In this document: piece by piece, positions 1-9,628 of the stretch
How the letters are laid out: the number at the start of each line of letters is the position of its first letter
Position numbering within the stretch: position 1 is the first letter of the stretch
NCBI GenBank assembly: GCA_015233395.1
Contig: JADFXV010000010.1
Coordinates: forward strand, 1-63,217
Source of the DNA: Desulfovibrionaceae bacterium
Lineage (GTDB): Bacteria > Desulfobacterota > Desulfovibrionia > Desulfovibrionales > Desulfovibrionaceae
Reading direction: 5' to 3'
DNA length: 63,217 nucleotides
Notes under the pieces: generated by a model
Databases searched by the model: none
The model's input: only the letters and a program-made list of their open reading frames with translations
What the model was told of the DNA's origin: nothing
Position numbers and translations under genes: made by a program

Positions 1-11
1 CCGGCACCGGC

Positions 12-41
12 GGCCATCCTCCCCCCGGGGGGAGGATGGCC
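12..41. repeat. perfect 15-bp inverted repeat (hairpin)
   Basis: The arm at 12-26 is exactly complementary to 27-41, giving a very GC-rich hairpin. No T-run follows on either strand, so it is not a textbook rho-independent terminator. It lies just outside the transposase remnant and may be a terminator or a decayed mobile-element end. Confidence 0.5.
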
Positions 42-81
42 CTCAGTCCAGCCCCAGCCCGTTATGCTTCAGTGACTAACA

Positions 82-556
82 TTGGGGTTGGTACATAAAC
101 TGGGGGCAGGTCAAACTCACCACGCTGACGTCGAGGATGGCCCCCTCGCGGACCAGGACGCCGGACCGCTGGAGTTGGTGATTGAGCTTACCGAACAGGC
201 GCTTGGCGACGTTCTTTTCCCGCTAGGCGTTGCGGAACCGGCAGATAGTGGTGGCATCGGGCACATCCTCGTCATCGAGGGACAATCCGACGAATCTGAC
301 AGACGAAAACCGGTCGCCCAGCGCGTCTTCCATGGCGTCGTCGCTGAGATGGTCTCACCTTTGGGCGAAAAGAATCTTCAATATGGCTCCGGATACGCCG
401 GATTGCCGACGGCGTTGACGTTGCGGCGGATCTTCTTGGTCAGAAGCTTCTCGGTGGGTTTCCGGTCGATGAGGCGGTCGATTTCGTCGAGAAAGGTTTC
501 CTTGCGCTTACGCCGATGGGCGACAATGTAATCCGCAACGCCAGGCATCTTCTTGC
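82..556 (-). pseudogene. decayed IS5-family transposase, N-terminal part
   Basis: On the minus strand an IS5-type transposase N-terminus is readable from about 556 (MPGVADYIVAHRRK...) through NAVGNPAYPEPY. It then needs a frameshift near 378, after which RWDHLSD-like, DALGDRFSSVRFVG and DATTICRFRN segments follow, interrupted by two stop codons. It fades out near DVSVV, the region of the first catalytic Asp. The remaining catalytic domain and the terminal repeats are absent. The order of conserved blocks is typical of IS5/IS1182-like transposases; the exact subgroup is not determined. The remnant borders a polysaccharide gene block and suggests past rearrangement there. Confidence 0.75.
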
Positions 557-668
557 GTTCGTTCATAATCGCCGCTGCAATAAAATATGGAGTATATTTG
601 CCATAAATTACAACAACTTGAAAGATAAGTCTGGCATCTTTGCCGTGCATCCGCCCAGTAATATTTCA

Positions 669-1604
669 CTACCATTTTTCAGCTCCAGACGTCCAAATCC
701 CATAGGCAAAGCAATCCCGAACCGGGTCAACCAAGGCAGGGTTATCGATTTTCGCGTTGTCGCAGTCACCTGGATGATGTGCGATCAGCTTGTAGTCCGT
801 TCCATCAGATTTATACAAGTATTGGTTGGCTGGATCAAAATTATTCCGTGGATCCCTGGGCAATTGCGAGATGTACTTTGGAGCGAGTCCTACAATCCAA
901 TCCGATCGGGCTTCTCCCCACAAGGTGAACAGGCCATCAAATCCCCTGCTGACTGGATAGCCCCCGTGGTCTTCGTGGTATTTCTCCAATGAATCTTTTA
1001 AGATTTTCAAATCCTTCATGCGTCGATCATAATCGAGGGGATATAAAAACCTGGGTTTCAGCGTGAAGAGACCATAGCTGACTGCAATAATGAGTAAGAC
1101 AACGCCGGTTAGTATCCAATTCCTCCGGCGCCGAAAATGCGTTGCCGCGCTCAAATAACTTTTGCAACTGTAAGATTTGATTACGAAGTGAAAGTCGGCC
1201 AGGGCCAAGACCGCCTTGGCATCCACTCTTTCAAGGTATACGACGGAAAGAGGCGACTGTAAAGATTGAACAATCATCTCGGACAAGACCGTCAACGTAT
1301 CGGCGAAACGATCACGACGCGCGATGATCGCGAGCCGTGCCGGATTGGGATCGATGGCCTGAAGATGATCGAGAGCAGACAGACCACCTTGAAGCAGTGA
1401 TGAAAATCTCCTCAAAATCGGAATTGCGTCATCCGGAGAAAATCCAAAGGTGGATTTATAAGCCATCCAACTCGTCTTTGAAGCTTTGAAGGCGGCTATA
1501 ACGATGCTTAGGGCCTCACGAAAGAGGCACTCATGCTCTGTGAGGGGAGGTGCAAAGGCAAGTCGGCGTATTTTCGAGTCGGCGGGTTTCAGGGAAATAT
1601 TCAT
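669..1604 (-). CDS. membrane-anchored protein with GspG-like C-terminal domain (copy A)
   Basis: 311 residues of unknown role. Residues 1-160 look like a soluble, helix-rich domain. A single hydrophobic segment lies near 165-185, followed by a long helix and a C-terminal part resembling the globular domain of type II secretion major pseudopilins (LPRDPRNNFDPANQYLY, then SDGTDYKLIAH). No prepilin peptidase site is at the N-terminus, so it is not itself a pseudopilin. The start ATG overlaps the stop of the upstream membrane protein gene as ATGA, implying translational coupling. It is a paralogue of the protein at 3294-4190: both end in a YGIW-x-SGA-x-x-W tail and share the Cys-containing loop before it. 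A role in surface polysaccharide or protein glycosylation is inferred from neighbours only. Confidence 0.75.
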   Translation of the reverse strand: MNISLKPADSKIRRLAFAPPLTEHECLFREALSIVIAAFKASKTSWMAYKSTFGFSPDDAIPILRRFSSLLQGGLSALDHLQAIDPNPARLAIIARRDRFADTLTVLSEMIVQSLQSPLSVVYLERVDAKAVLALADFHFVIKSYSCKSYLSAATHFRRRRNWILTGVVLLIIAVSYGLFTLKPRFLYPLDYDRRMKDLKILKDSLEKYHEDHGGYPVSRGFDGLFTLWGEARSDWIVGLAPKYISQLPRDPRNNFDPANQYLYKSDGTDYKLIAHHPGDCDNAKIDNPALVDPVRDCFAYGIWTSGAEKW

Positions 1605-3250
1605 TTACTTGGCCGATTCAGAATTTCAGAGGATGGGGTGTTTTTCCTGACGTATTTCCGAATGGATATTGCCTTTCTTGGAACGTCGTTCGGCAAAGAG
1701 ACCTCTGTCCAGCCATCACGCCCGGCAATGAAGTCTTCAACAAAAGACACATTAGCCTCAAAATTGTTGATGATAGGTTTGACTGGCCTAACAACGTACA
1801 TAATATTTTTAGCTGTTTGGTCCATAATCGCTTCCAGTTGAGTTTGCAGTTCTTTTTTGTCCTGCCCAAAAACTTCATAAACGATCCCAGGAGCACAGGA
1901 CGTGAAACAAGCAATCTGTGTGCCAACGCCCCAATCCGAAGCAACGAAGAACGCTTCCCGAGCATGTTTGCTGGAGAATATTCCCAACTCGGTGTATTCT
2001 TGATTCCAGCGTTTTCCATACTGATTTTGACTGCCAACATAAATGAATTGAACAAGCCCAGCAATACGAAAAATAATAAAAATAAAAATAATTAGTGAAA
2101 AAAAAGTACGAATGAAAGTAATTCTCTCTAACAAAAATGAACACCGCCAAAGGAAACCCATTGTCATGGCCATGGCGACATATTGGAACGGAGTCCCCAC
2201 AATCCAGTGGTGCGCCCAGGTGCGTTGCGGGAAATAATAAAACAAAATGCCAATGGCCAAATAGCTCACCAAGGATATAAAGCCGATTTTGGCTTGGGTA
2301 TCGTATCGTCTGAATGCGAAAGTGACCGCAGCCGATATAATGAGCAAAGCACAAGTGAAAGCCAATGCGCCGGATACGACCCAAGCGGGTCTTTCGAGGT
2401 CGTACACATGGATGAAGAAAGAAGCTCCAGATCCAAGATTGAGATATTGTGCTGCAAAATTGACAAAATTTCCTGGCGCGATGACACTGACGCCCCCCAG
2501 CGATACGAGATTGTTTCGGGTCACGTAGCTATGAATATTGATTATGACAAGCGGCAGTGAACCTGCAAGGGCACCCCAAAAGGCGCTTCGGACATGCCGC
2601 AAATTAAATCTGGTCGTTTTTGATAATACGATGCAAAGTAACGGCGCGAGCAACACGACCGAGGATAGCTTTTCAAACACCGACAGAGAAAAAATCAAGC
2701 CAAGCCAAAAGGTCAGGCTTGATCTGGACGAGGCGACCCGCTCCCCGTTGATCCAAACCGCGATAAAAACAAGCCGAAGCGCCAACGCCAGCGCCGTCGG
2801 CCCCCAATCTAGTCGGGTTGAAAGATAGATGTCCGTATCGGTGAAAAACAGCGCAATAAAAATTGCCGCAGGAACTATGCCCTGTCGGCGAATCATCATG
2901 AGAACAGCTGCGAATAAGCCAAGCGAAACAAAAAAAACCCCAAAAAATCGCCAGCTTAAAACTGAAAACTCCTTAAATATCACGAGGTAAGCGCCATAAA
3001 CAAGGCTTTTTATGGCTCCGCTATAGCCCATGTTCAAGACGGGTATTTTTCCGATCAAATATGAAAAAGGGACATTGGTGAGGGTGTTGTCAAGATACAG
3101 GAACGAGGCGCAAGCCTGGTGCAGTTCATCGTAAAACAAACCAGGACCGGTGATTCCGATCAGGCAAAAGGCCGCAAAAGCGAACGCGGCGTAAAAACTC
3201 AGCGCTGCTGGCCCCGATAAAATCGGCAATATGCGGGTATCGCGTGGCAT
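1601..3250 (-). CDS. multi-pass membrane protein, GT-C glycosyltransferase-like (GT39/PMT type)
   Basis: 549 residues with roughly ten or more hydrophobic segments. The first periplasmic loop carries an acidic pair (YDELHQ, about residues 40-45), and STRLDWGPTALAL follows later, a layout seen in lipid-linked sugar-dependent GT-C transferases of the dolichyl-phosphate-mannose mannosyltransferase superfamily. The C-terminal 150 residues look soluble and periplasmic. The natural role would be moving a sugar from a polyprenyl carrier onto a surface glycan or protein; acceptor and sugar are unknown. The stop overlaps the start of the GspG-like gene downstream. The gene is visibly more AT-rich than its neighbours, suggesting transfer. 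A polysaccharide polymerase-like protein is an alternative. Confidence 0.65.
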   Translation of the reverse strand: MPRDTRILPILSGPAALSFYAAFAFAAFCLIGITGPGLFYDELHQACASFLYLDNTLTNVPFSYLIGKIPVLNMGYSGAIKSLVYGAYLVIFKEFSVLSWRFFGVFFVSLGLFAAVLMMIRRQGIVPAAIFIALFFTDTDIYLSTRLDWGPTALALALRLVFIAVWINGERVASSRSSLTFWLGLIFSLSVFEKLSSVVLLAPLLCIVLSKTTRFNLRHVRSAFWGALAGSLPLVIINIHSYVTRNNLVSLGGVSVIAPGNFVNFAAQYLNLGSGASFFIHVYDLERPAWVVSGALAFTCALLIISAAVTFAFRRYDTQAKIGFISLVSYLAIGILFYYFPQRTWAHHWIVGTPFQYVAMAMTMGFLWRCSFLLERITFIRTFFSLIIFIFIIFRIAGLVQFIYVGSQNQYGKRWNQEYTELGIFSSKHAREAFFVASDWGVGTQIACFTSCAPGIVYEVFGQDKKELQTQLEAIMDQTAKNIMYVVRPVKPIINNFEANVSFVEDFIAGRDGWTEVSLPNDVPRKAISIRKYVRKNTPSSEILNRPSK

Positions 3251-3293
3251 ACAGATTCAGATCACGTGTCGCTTGTCGTGCCGTCGCCCATCG

Positions 3294-4190
3294 CTACCAT
3301 CCCCTCGCGCCGCTAGACCAAATGCCATACGCCCGGCAATCGCGCACCGGATCGATGAGTTGCGGCCGCGTTTTTTTGACGGCCTCGCAGTCTTCGACAT
3401 TGTGCGCGATCAGCTTATAATCCTTGCCATCCGAATTATACAGATATTGGTGCGCCGGATCGTCGTCTTGCCTCGGATCGCGGGGCAACGCGCGGGTATA
3501 GGAGGGGACCAGTCCCGGTATCCAGGCCGGCGAGGCCGTGTGGCCGTTGGCGTACAGGCCGATAAATTCGTTCGTGACCGGATACCCCCCGTTGTCGTGT
3601 CGATACCGCTCAAGCAGCCGTTTGATCCCTCGAAAATCGTCCAAACGCTTTTCGAAATTTGTTTGCGGAAAAATCACGGGCCAAAAAGAAACCGCGACCC
3701 CGGCGGCCAGCGCCAGAATAAAGGCCGCCAGGGCCGTATTGTCCTCCAGGGGAACAAGCCAGCGATCAATGGTGCGAAAGGGTTTTTCTCGCAAGAGAGC
3801 AGGGATGGCCCGGCGGGCCTGTTTCAAAAAAAGACGTGCGGCCAAAACGGCCTCGCCGGCCGAAGCCGCGGGATCGGCCTCGCCTTTGCGTCCGGCCAAA
3901 GAAACCAGGCGCAGCGCCGCCTCGCCAAGTTTTGACGTGTTGCGCCGCTGAAGATTCTCTCTGGCCGTTTCAAGATCATCGGGCAACGGCCGCCTCTCAA
4001 GAAAGAGGGCCAGATCGGCGGCCTGGAGGGCCACGGAGGTCACGAGCAGCCACGCCGCTTCGGGGTCGCTCGCCAAGACCGTTTCCAGGGACTCAAGGCG
4101 CAGCCGGGCAGCGAATTCCAGGCGCCTAGCCTCCCGGTAAAACTGCCGCGCGCTGTATCTGCCGGTCACCGGCAAGACGGCATCGATCAT
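3294..4190 (-). CDS. membrane-anchored protein with GspG-like C-terminal domain (copy B)
   Basis: 298 residues from ATG 4190, which overlaps the TGA of the preceding membrane gene (ATGA). The same reading frame is open further upstream, but that stretch lies inside the neighbour's coding region, so the coupled start is preferred. Layout matches the copy at 669-1604: helical N-terminal domain, one membrane segment near residues 165-185, then a GspG-like domain (LPRDPRQDDDPAHQYLY, SDGKDYKLIAHN) and a YGIWSSGARGW tail. The two C-terminal halves are clearly homologous while the N-terminal halves have diverged strongly. Function unknown; the repeated pairing with a GT-C-like membrane protein argues for a dedicated partner role. 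Confidence 0.75.
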   Translation of the reverse strand: MIDAVLPVTGRYSARQFYREARRLEFAARLRLESLETVLASDPEAAWLLVTSVALQAADLALFLERRPLPDDLETARENLQRRNTSKLGEAALRLVSLAGRKGEADPAASAGEAVLAARLFLKQARRAIPALLREKPFRTIDRWLVPLEDNTALAAFILALAAGVAVSFWPVIFPQTNFEKRLDDFRGIKRLLERYRHDNGGYPVTNEFIGLYANGHTASPAWIPGLVPSYTRALPRDPRQDDDPAHQYLYNSDGKDYKLIAHNVEDCEAVKKTRPQLIDPVRDCRAYGIWSSGARGW

Positions 4191-5728
4191 CTCGTTGCCT
4201 CCCCGGGTGAAAAAAGAGAAACGAGACCGGTCACCTTCTGCTTTATCGCGCAATACTCCCTGGGATTATTTCCTTCAAAGTCGCCCAGATATCCGGTCAG
4301 GCCAATGGAGGCATTGGTCAATATGCTGTAGAGCGCCAAAGGCGCGGCCAAGGCGTAAAGCCAGGACAGAGCCCTGGTCGTAAAGCGATAGCGAGACGCC
4401 ATCATCAAGAAAAAAATGGCCGTGCACAGCAGGAAAAAAGGGATGAAATCAAAAAGATAACGTAACGTGGCGTGTGAATACGCCATAACCAGGGACATGT
4501 TGACCACGCCCGGAACGGCGAGCAACCCCAGGGCGGCCGAACCGGGGCGGGCCAAAGAAAGCCGTTTGGTCAAAAGCAGGGCCACGCCAAAAATCAGAAG
4601 CAGCAAAATCGGAATGTTGGTCAGCGCGCCCATAATTTTTTCGTCGCCGATGTAGCCCGCCGGCGGCCGCAACCACTCCGGCGGCTCCGTTTGGGCTTGG
4701 AAGTAGGGAAAATCGGCTTCCAGGCGCAAGGGGAAAAACAGGTTGAGATATAGGTTGGCCGGCACAAAACGCGGCGAGAGAAACTCGTAGCTATCGGCCT
4801 TGAGTGAAGTCAGCTGATATTCGTGCCCGGTGCTGAAGGGCGAATCGAACCGGACATAATTGTAGATGAGCAAGCAGCCGATCAACGCCGCCCCCGGCAG
4901 CACGAAGGCCGCCGCCATGGCGAACCGCCCCGGCTTGCCTTGGGCCGGGCGGCGTTTTTCGCCAAGCGCGACCCACAACAGCAAGGCGACCGGCGGGATG
5001 CTCAACAGATAGCTTTGCCGCGAGCCGACCGCCAAGGCGAGGAAAACACTTCCCAAAACCAACCCTGCCAATTTTTTGCGAAACGTGGTCACGGAGAGAA
5101 CGACGGGCAGAAGAGTCAGGATGGCGGCCAAAGTGAAAAAGACCCCGGCCGCGATGGAAGCCTCATACACCGAGGGCCGTCGCAGCATGAAAAGCTGCGT
5201 TCCACAGAGCCCATAGGCCAGGCAGGCGGCGAAGACCGCCAGATTGGACGCATTGGGCGCCAGGGCGCGGCGCAGGCGCACAATGATCAGCATGCCCGCG
5301 AGATAGGTTAAGGCGCAAAAAACAGCCGGCAACAGGTATTCGTTGAAATCGAGCCCGGTGATCAGTTTGAACGGCGCGCCCAGGACCAGCGAGGGAACCG
5401 GGCCGAAATAGATGTAATATTTGCCGTTGTAATAACTTGCGTCATGAAGATAGGCAGCCGAGCCTTCAATCCGGGGATTGCGCTGCGCCGGATCGTACGG
5501 GTCTTTGAGGGTTTTCAACTCTTCGGGCGGACGTTCCTCAAAATAGGTTCTCCCGGCCAAAAAAGCCTCGGACAGCCTGCCGTAGTACCCTTTATTGTTG
5601 GGAGAAAAATCAGACGGCCGGCCCGAAATCGAGGTCCAGACGTAGAAAGCGATGACCAGCCCGGCCAAGGCGGCGTGGATTGTAACAATGGCGCATCGCG
5701 CGAAATGAGATTGAGCCGGACTACGCAT
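4187..5728 (-). CDS. multi-pass membrane protein, putative GT-C glycosyltransferase
   Basis: 513 residues from ATG 5728, chosen because it follows an AAAGGA-type ribosome binding site and overlaps the stop of the upstream gene by 8 bases. A hydrophobic segment at about residues 10-35 is followed by a periplasmic loop with many Tyr and charged residues (GYYGRLSEAFLAG; YYNGKYYIYFGP), then about ten more membrane segments. The YNGKYYIYFGP pattern occurs in bacterial membrane proteins annotated as glycosyltransferase-like or hypothetical. It is functionally paired with the GspG-like protein just downstream. Substrate unknown; membership in the GT39 group is likely but not certain. Confidence 0.6.
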   Translation of the reverse strand: MRSPAQSHFARCAIVTIHAALAGLVIAFYVWTSISGRPSDFSPNNKGYYGRLSEAFLAGRTYFEERPPEELKTLKDPYDPAQRNPRIEGSAAYLHDASYYNGKYYIYFGPVPSLVLGAPFKLITGLDFNEYLLPAVFCALTYLAGMLIIVRLRRALAPNASNLAVFAACLAYGLCGTQLFMLRRPSVYEASIAAGVFFTLAAILTLLPVVLSVTTFRKKLAGLVLGSVFLALAVGSRQSYLLSIPPVALLLWVALGEKRRPAQGKPGRFAMAAAFVLPGAALIGCLLIYNYVRFDSPFSTGHEYQLTSLKADSYEFLSPRFVPANLYLNLFFPLRLEADFPYFQAQTEPPEWLRPPAGYIGDEKIMGALTNIPILLLLIFGVALLLTKRLSLARPGSAALGLLAVPGVVNMSLVMAYSHATLRYLFDFIPFFLLCTAIFFLMMASRYRFTTRALSWLYALAAPLALYSILTNASIGLTGYLGDFEGNNPREYCAIKQKVTGLVSLFSPGEATR

Positions 5729-7781
5729 CCGAAAGATTCCTTTGCAAGAGACCTGAGCCGGCCTCTCTCTCCCGGGTTCTCCATATTGCTGAAAATCGTT
5801 CATTTGAACTGGTTTTCTCCGGCCATTCTTGCAGGATGTCTTGGTTGCGCATCGCCTCGGGCCCGGGAACAGCAGTATACTCAATGACTACTTTTTCGCG
5901 AAAGAGTAAAAATGCAGGATACGGAGTGTATAACTCCACTTCGGCTTCGGACAAGTTGAGATGATCCGGCGCGTTCGCATGCATCGCGTCAAGAAAATTG
6001 CTATTTGAGTAAATTATGGGACTTAGCATGAACTTGTTTGTTGCCGTAGTCAATACGAGACCGGATTCGCCGACCGCTCCGCTTTTCGTCTTCCAGTGTA
6101 AATCGATCTGGGGCGATTTATAAAGAAGCGTAAACAATTTTCCCAGCCAATTCAATTCGACGTTGAATTTTGCGATGCAAATATCGGTGGGAGTCACCCG
6201 GGGAAAAATAAAAGGAATATTGATCCGGCACGTCAATTCACCGCCGTTCATGGCGATTTCCGGGAAGACAAGGCTGTCCCGCCGTCGCAGGAGCAAGTAC
6301 TTATTCTCATGTATCATGGGCTGATAATTGTAGAGAAGGTATAAAAACGCCAGTGAATCCTCCTGCGAGGCGATGCGCTGGTCGAGCGGATTCATTTGGA
6401 CGATGAAGTATCGGGGACTCCTCTCGGGATCGGACAAAAACCGCAGGTTTGCTTCCTGTAAATAGGCATTGGCGGCTGCAAAGGCGATGGGCATGGGGCG
6501 AGGCCGGTAGTGAAAGCCATTGAGCAATACAACTCCCGGTGAAGTGCCCCAATAATCCACCGGTTCGTTTGCAATGATGTGAGCGATCTCTGGCAACCTA
6601 TTTTTGATTTCATTGTCGCTCAACTCGGATTTCAGACCGGCAAGATAGTCCACTGGCGAGGCGAAAAACCGGGCTTTCGCTTGCAAATCGGCTGCAATAT
6701 CGAAGAATAGTGAATGATGAGATGAGAAAAACAGCGCTGCAATCGAAATTCCTGATAGAGCAGCATAAAAATACAGCATCAGCTTGCGTTCATTGAACTT
6801 CCGAATCGGCCAGGGAATTCCTGGATGTGAGAAGAAAAGTACGATCGGCGTTGAAAAGATAAAATATTTGAAAAATATATCGGACCGGCTTTCTCCCCTA
6901 TTAAAAGAATGCTTGAAGGCCATATAGAGCATTAAAGTGTTCACAAGAAAAAATAATATATAACGTATCTCTATTTTCCCGTATGACAATAATCGACATG
7001 AAAAAAGTGTGACAAATAGAATTGCAGCAATTGCGATGAAGAGTACTTGTCCGGGAACAACGTACTTTGCCAAGGCGTATGCATAGGCATCCGCGAATGA
7101 AAATACACCTTTGATATAACTGGTGAAGTTTGACAATTCTTGATGGGCTAAAAGATCAAAAAAGCCTAGCATGACAATGTATAGCGATGCAATATAAAGT
7201 GTTTTTACGTACTTTTTCTCAATTGTCGTGCGAATACAGAAGAACGCCATTGATACGGACGATAAAACGACGCAAAATCCCTTTGCATAAAAAATGAACG
7301 CTGAAAATAAAATGATTAAAAATTCAACCGGCTGACTTCGCTGATTTTCTGATTTTTTCAGAAGGTAATGATTTATCAAGATATAAAACAAATATGGCTT
7401 TATGTCCTGCATTGCTCCGAAAATAAGCGTGCAGAAAAAAATAAGTGACATATTAAACTGATTCGAATATTTTATAATATTGTAAGATAAAATAACCAAT
7501 ATTGTTGAAAATAAAAAACCGACGAGTATCTTGCTCAATACGAGATTGCTATAGTAAGGGTCATCATAAAAGATAAATCCAAAAGGGCCGATATTTTGAA
7601 TGATATCAGCGCCCCACTGGTAATGATGTATAAAGCTGTACTCGTCGGCGGCCTGGCTGGAAATGTCGAGAGACGTATCGAGGGCGGAAGTCGGGATCGA
7701 AACAAGGCGAACCCATAACAGCGCAAGGACAGCAGCGAAGAGTATATTGCGGGTGCGAGAAGACGTATGCATTGAAGCCAT
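5721..7781 (-). CDS. large polytopic membrane protein, surface polysaccharide related
   Basis: 686 residues from ATG 7781; a second Met three codons later is also possible. About eleven hydrophobic helices occupy the first 400 residues, followed by a soluble region of nearly 290 residues with mixed sheet character. No catalytic motif is recognised with confidence. Size and layout resemble membrane glycosyltransferase or polymerase-like proteins of polysaccharide clusters. The part encoded by about 6.7-7.6 kb is strikingly AT-rich compared with the flanking genes, consistent with horizontal acquisition. Its stop overlaps the start of the next gene, so it heads the minus-strand operon 7781 to 669. 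A hairpin element sits about 120 bases upstream. Confidence 0.6.
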   Translation of the reverse strand: MASMHTSSRTRNILFAAVLALLWVRLVSIPTSALDTSLDISSQAADEYSFIHHYQWGADIIQNIGPFGFIFYDDPYYSNLVLSKILVGFLFSTILVILSYNIIKYSNQFNMSLIFFCTLIFGAMQDIKPYLFYILINHYLLKKSENQRSQPVEFLIILFSAFIFYAKGFCVVLSSVSMAFFCIRTTIEKKYVKTLYIASLYIVMLGFFDLLAHQELSNFTSYIKGVFSFADAYAYALAKYVVPGQVLFIAIAAILFVTLFSCRLLSYGKIEIRYILFFLVNTLMLYMAFKHSFNRGESRSDIFFKYFIFSTPIVLFFSHPGIPWPIRKFNERKLMLYFYAALSGISIAALFFSSHHSLFFDIAADLQAKARFFASPVDYLAGLKSELSDNEIKNRLPEIAHIIANEPVDYWGTSPGVVLLNGFHYRPRPMPIAFAAANAYLQEANLRFLSDPERSPRYFIVQMNPLDQRIASQEDSLAFLYLLYNYQPMIHENKYLLLRRRDSLVFPEIAMNGGELTCRINIPFIFPRVTPTDICIAKFNVELNWLGKLFTLLYKSPQIDLHWKTKSGAVGESGLVLTTATNKFMLSPIIYSNSNFLDAMHANAPDHLNLSEAEVELYTPYPAFLLFREKVVIEYTAVPGPEAMRNQDILQEWPEKTSSNERFSAIWRTREREAGSGLLQRNLSDA

Positions 7782-7902
7782 AAAGCGAAATCTTTCGTCC
7801 TTTTGTCCGACTGAAAATGATTCCCGGGGACGAAAGTACGCTGTTTTTCGTTCCCGGCGGCAGACGCAGTTGGCCCCCTCTATGGGCTGGGCCGTAATGG
7901 CG

Positions 7903-7942
7903 AACGGGAGCAAGAAAATGAAGGTATTTTCCGCTCCCGTTT
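7903..7942 (-). repeat. hairpin element, single-stem copy (family A)
   Basis: Imperfect inverted repeat with arms AACGGGAGC and GCTCCCGTT and A/T-rich inner stems (GAAAAT / ATTTTC). It follows the UDP-glucuronate decarboxylase gene in the transcribed direction. The same arms recur at about 20367, 52513 and 56437. A terminator or 3'-end stabilising role is likely. Confidence 0.6.
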
Positions 7943-7988
7943 ATAGATCACAAGACCTGCCGCGGCGCCAAGCAGCCGATCCCCGTCT

Positions 7989-8942
7989 TTAATTTGATCT
8001 TTTCAGAAACTCGTCGAAATAGGCGATGGTCTTGACCAGCCCCTCACGCAGTTTGATCGCCGGCTCCCAGCCGAGTTCCTTTTTGGCCAGGGCGATGTCG
8101 GGCTTGCGCTGCCTGGGATCGTCCGAGGGCAGCGGCAAATGATCGATTTTGGATTTGGAGCCGATCATTTCGATGACCAGCTCGGCCAGCTCAAGGATGG
8201 TGAATTCGCCGGGATTGCCCAAGTTGACCGGTCCGGTGAACTCGTCCTTGGTGCCCATCAAGCGGATGAATCCTTCGACCAGATCGTCCACGTAGCAGAA
8301 GGATCTGGTCTGCAAACCCTCGCCGTACACCGTGATCGGCTCGTTCTTGAGGGCCTGGACGATGAAATTGGAAACCACCCGGCCGTCGTTGGGGTGCATG
8401 CGCGGACCGTAGGTGTTGAAAATCCGGGCGACCTTGATGCGCAATTTGTGCTGGCGGCGGTAATCGAAGAACAGGGTTTCGGCGCAGCGTTTGCCCTCGT
8501 CGTAGCAGGAGCGCGAGCCGATGGGGTTGACGTTGCCCCAGTAGGACTCCGGCTGGGGATGCACGGCCGGGTCGCCGTAGACCTCAGAGGTCGAGGCCTG
8601 CATGATCTTGGCTTTGACCCGTTTGGCCAGGCCCAGCATGTTGATGGCGCCGTGCACGCTGGTTTTGGTCGTCTGAACCGGGTCGAACTGGTAGTGGATG
8701 GGCGAGGCCGGGCAGGCCAGATTGTAAATCTCGTCCACCTCGGCGTAGAGGGGGAAGGTGACGTCGTGGCGCAAAAATTCAAAATTGCTTTTCCCGATCA
8801 AATGCAGGATGTTTTGCTTGGAACCGGTAAAGCAATTGTCCACGCAGATGACGTCGTGGTTGGCCGCGACCAGGCGTTCGCACAGATGCGAGCCGAGAAA
8901 TCCGGAACCGCCGGTCACAAGAACTCGTTTTTGGAGATGCAT
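7989..8942 (-). CDS. UDP-glucuronate decarboxylase (UDP-xylose synthase), SDR family
   Basis: 317 residues. It converts UDP-glucuronate to UDP-xylose with enzyme-bound NAD+ in the cytoplasm, supplying a sugar donor for surface glycans. The Rossmann motif GGSGFLG is at residues 11-17. The catalytic region includes ASTSEVYG (116-123) and Tyr147 with Lys151 in YDEGK, the decarboxylase-type variant of the SDR YxxxK motif. The downstream blocks [21 protein letters not shown] and [17 protein letters not shown] are those of bacterial and plant UXS enzymes. Length is normal for the family. It precedes the membrane glycosyltransferase-like genes on the same strand, separated by about 200 bases that hold a hairpin. 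Confidence 0.9.
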   Translation of the reverse strand: MHLQKRVLVTGGSGFLGSHLCERLVAANHDVICVDNCFTGSKQNILHLIGKSNFEFLRHDVTFPLYAEVDEIYNLACPASPIHYQFDPVQTTKTSVHGAINMLGLAKRVKAKIMQASTSEVYGDPAVHPQPESYWGNVNPIGSRSCYDEGKRCAETLFFDYRRQHKLRIKVARIFNTYGPRMHPNDGRVVSNFIVQALKNEPITVYGEGLQTRSFCYVDDLVEGFIRLMGTKDEFTGPVNLGNPGEFTILELAELVIEMIGSKSKIDHLPLPSDDPRQRKPDIALAKKELGWEPAIKLREGLVKTIAYFDEFLKRSN

Positions 8943-9088
8943 GATTTTTCGCCTTCATTGGAGTTTAGTGAGTCTGGTCGCGAGCCGTCCGTTTTGGACC
9001 GTAAAGCCCCGCGCGCATCGATTTTCCTACGCCTCTTGACCGGCCTTGTAAATAATCAACCCCGGTTGCCCGGCCCGCCCGGCGGCCG

Positions 9089-9628
9089 TCATTTGTAGTG
9101 CTCGCTGTGGGCCTGGTGGGCCTTCCAGTTGTCCCGGTACATCGCGGCCAATTCCGGGGAGTCCAGGATCAAGAGGTTTTCGGCGTTTTTGTCCTCGGCG
9201 GCGTTGGTGAAATTGAAACTGCCCGTGATCAGCCGGACTCCGTCGATGATCATGACTTTGTTGTGGGCAATGGCGTGCTCGGCGTCGATGAAGGTCGGTC
9301 CGATGGAGCGTGCGGCCTTGGCCTGGCCGGCGTCGTGATCGCTGACGCAACTTTTGTCCAAAATCAAGCGCACGGCCACGCCTGCCTTGGCCGCCCGCTG
9401 CAGGGCGGCGATGATGGCCTTGTTGGTGAAGGTGTAAGCCTGCACCAGGATTTCCTTATCGGCGCGGTCGATCTCCGCGACGATCGCCTCTTGCGCCCCG
9501 CCGCGAGGAGAAAAATACGCCCTGACCCGGCCCGGCTCAAGCTGCGTCTCGCGCGTCCCGGGCAGGCAGCCGACGATCGCCAGAAGCAGGGCCATAAGCC
9601 CCAGGCGGAAAACCGCGCGCGCGCTCAC
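9089..9628 (-). CDS. phospholipase D-like (HKD) lipoprotein
   Basis: 179 residues if translation starts at GTG 9628, which overlaps the TGA of the upstream gene (GTGA). From that start the N-terminus is a lipoprotein signal (hydrophobic run ending in LAIVGC), so the mature protein would be lipid-anchored outside the cytoplasm. One HKD motif is present (HNKVMIIDG followed by GSFNFTNAAEDKNAEN), typical of single-domain PLD-family nucleases or phosphodiesterases such as Nuc, which act as dimers. Substrate could be nucleic acid or phospholipid. It is last in the ruvX-mltG operon, transcriptionally coupled rather than functionally obvious. Confidence 0.8.
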   Translation of the reverse strand: MSARAVFRLGLMALLLAIVGCLPGTRETQLEPGRVRAYFSPRGGAQEAIVAEIDRADKEILVQAYTFTNKAIIAALQRAAKAGVAVRLILDKSCVSDHDAGQAKAARSIGPTFIDAEHAIAHNKVMIIDGVRLITGSFNFTNAAEDKNAENLLILDSPELAAMYRDNWKAHQAHSEHYK

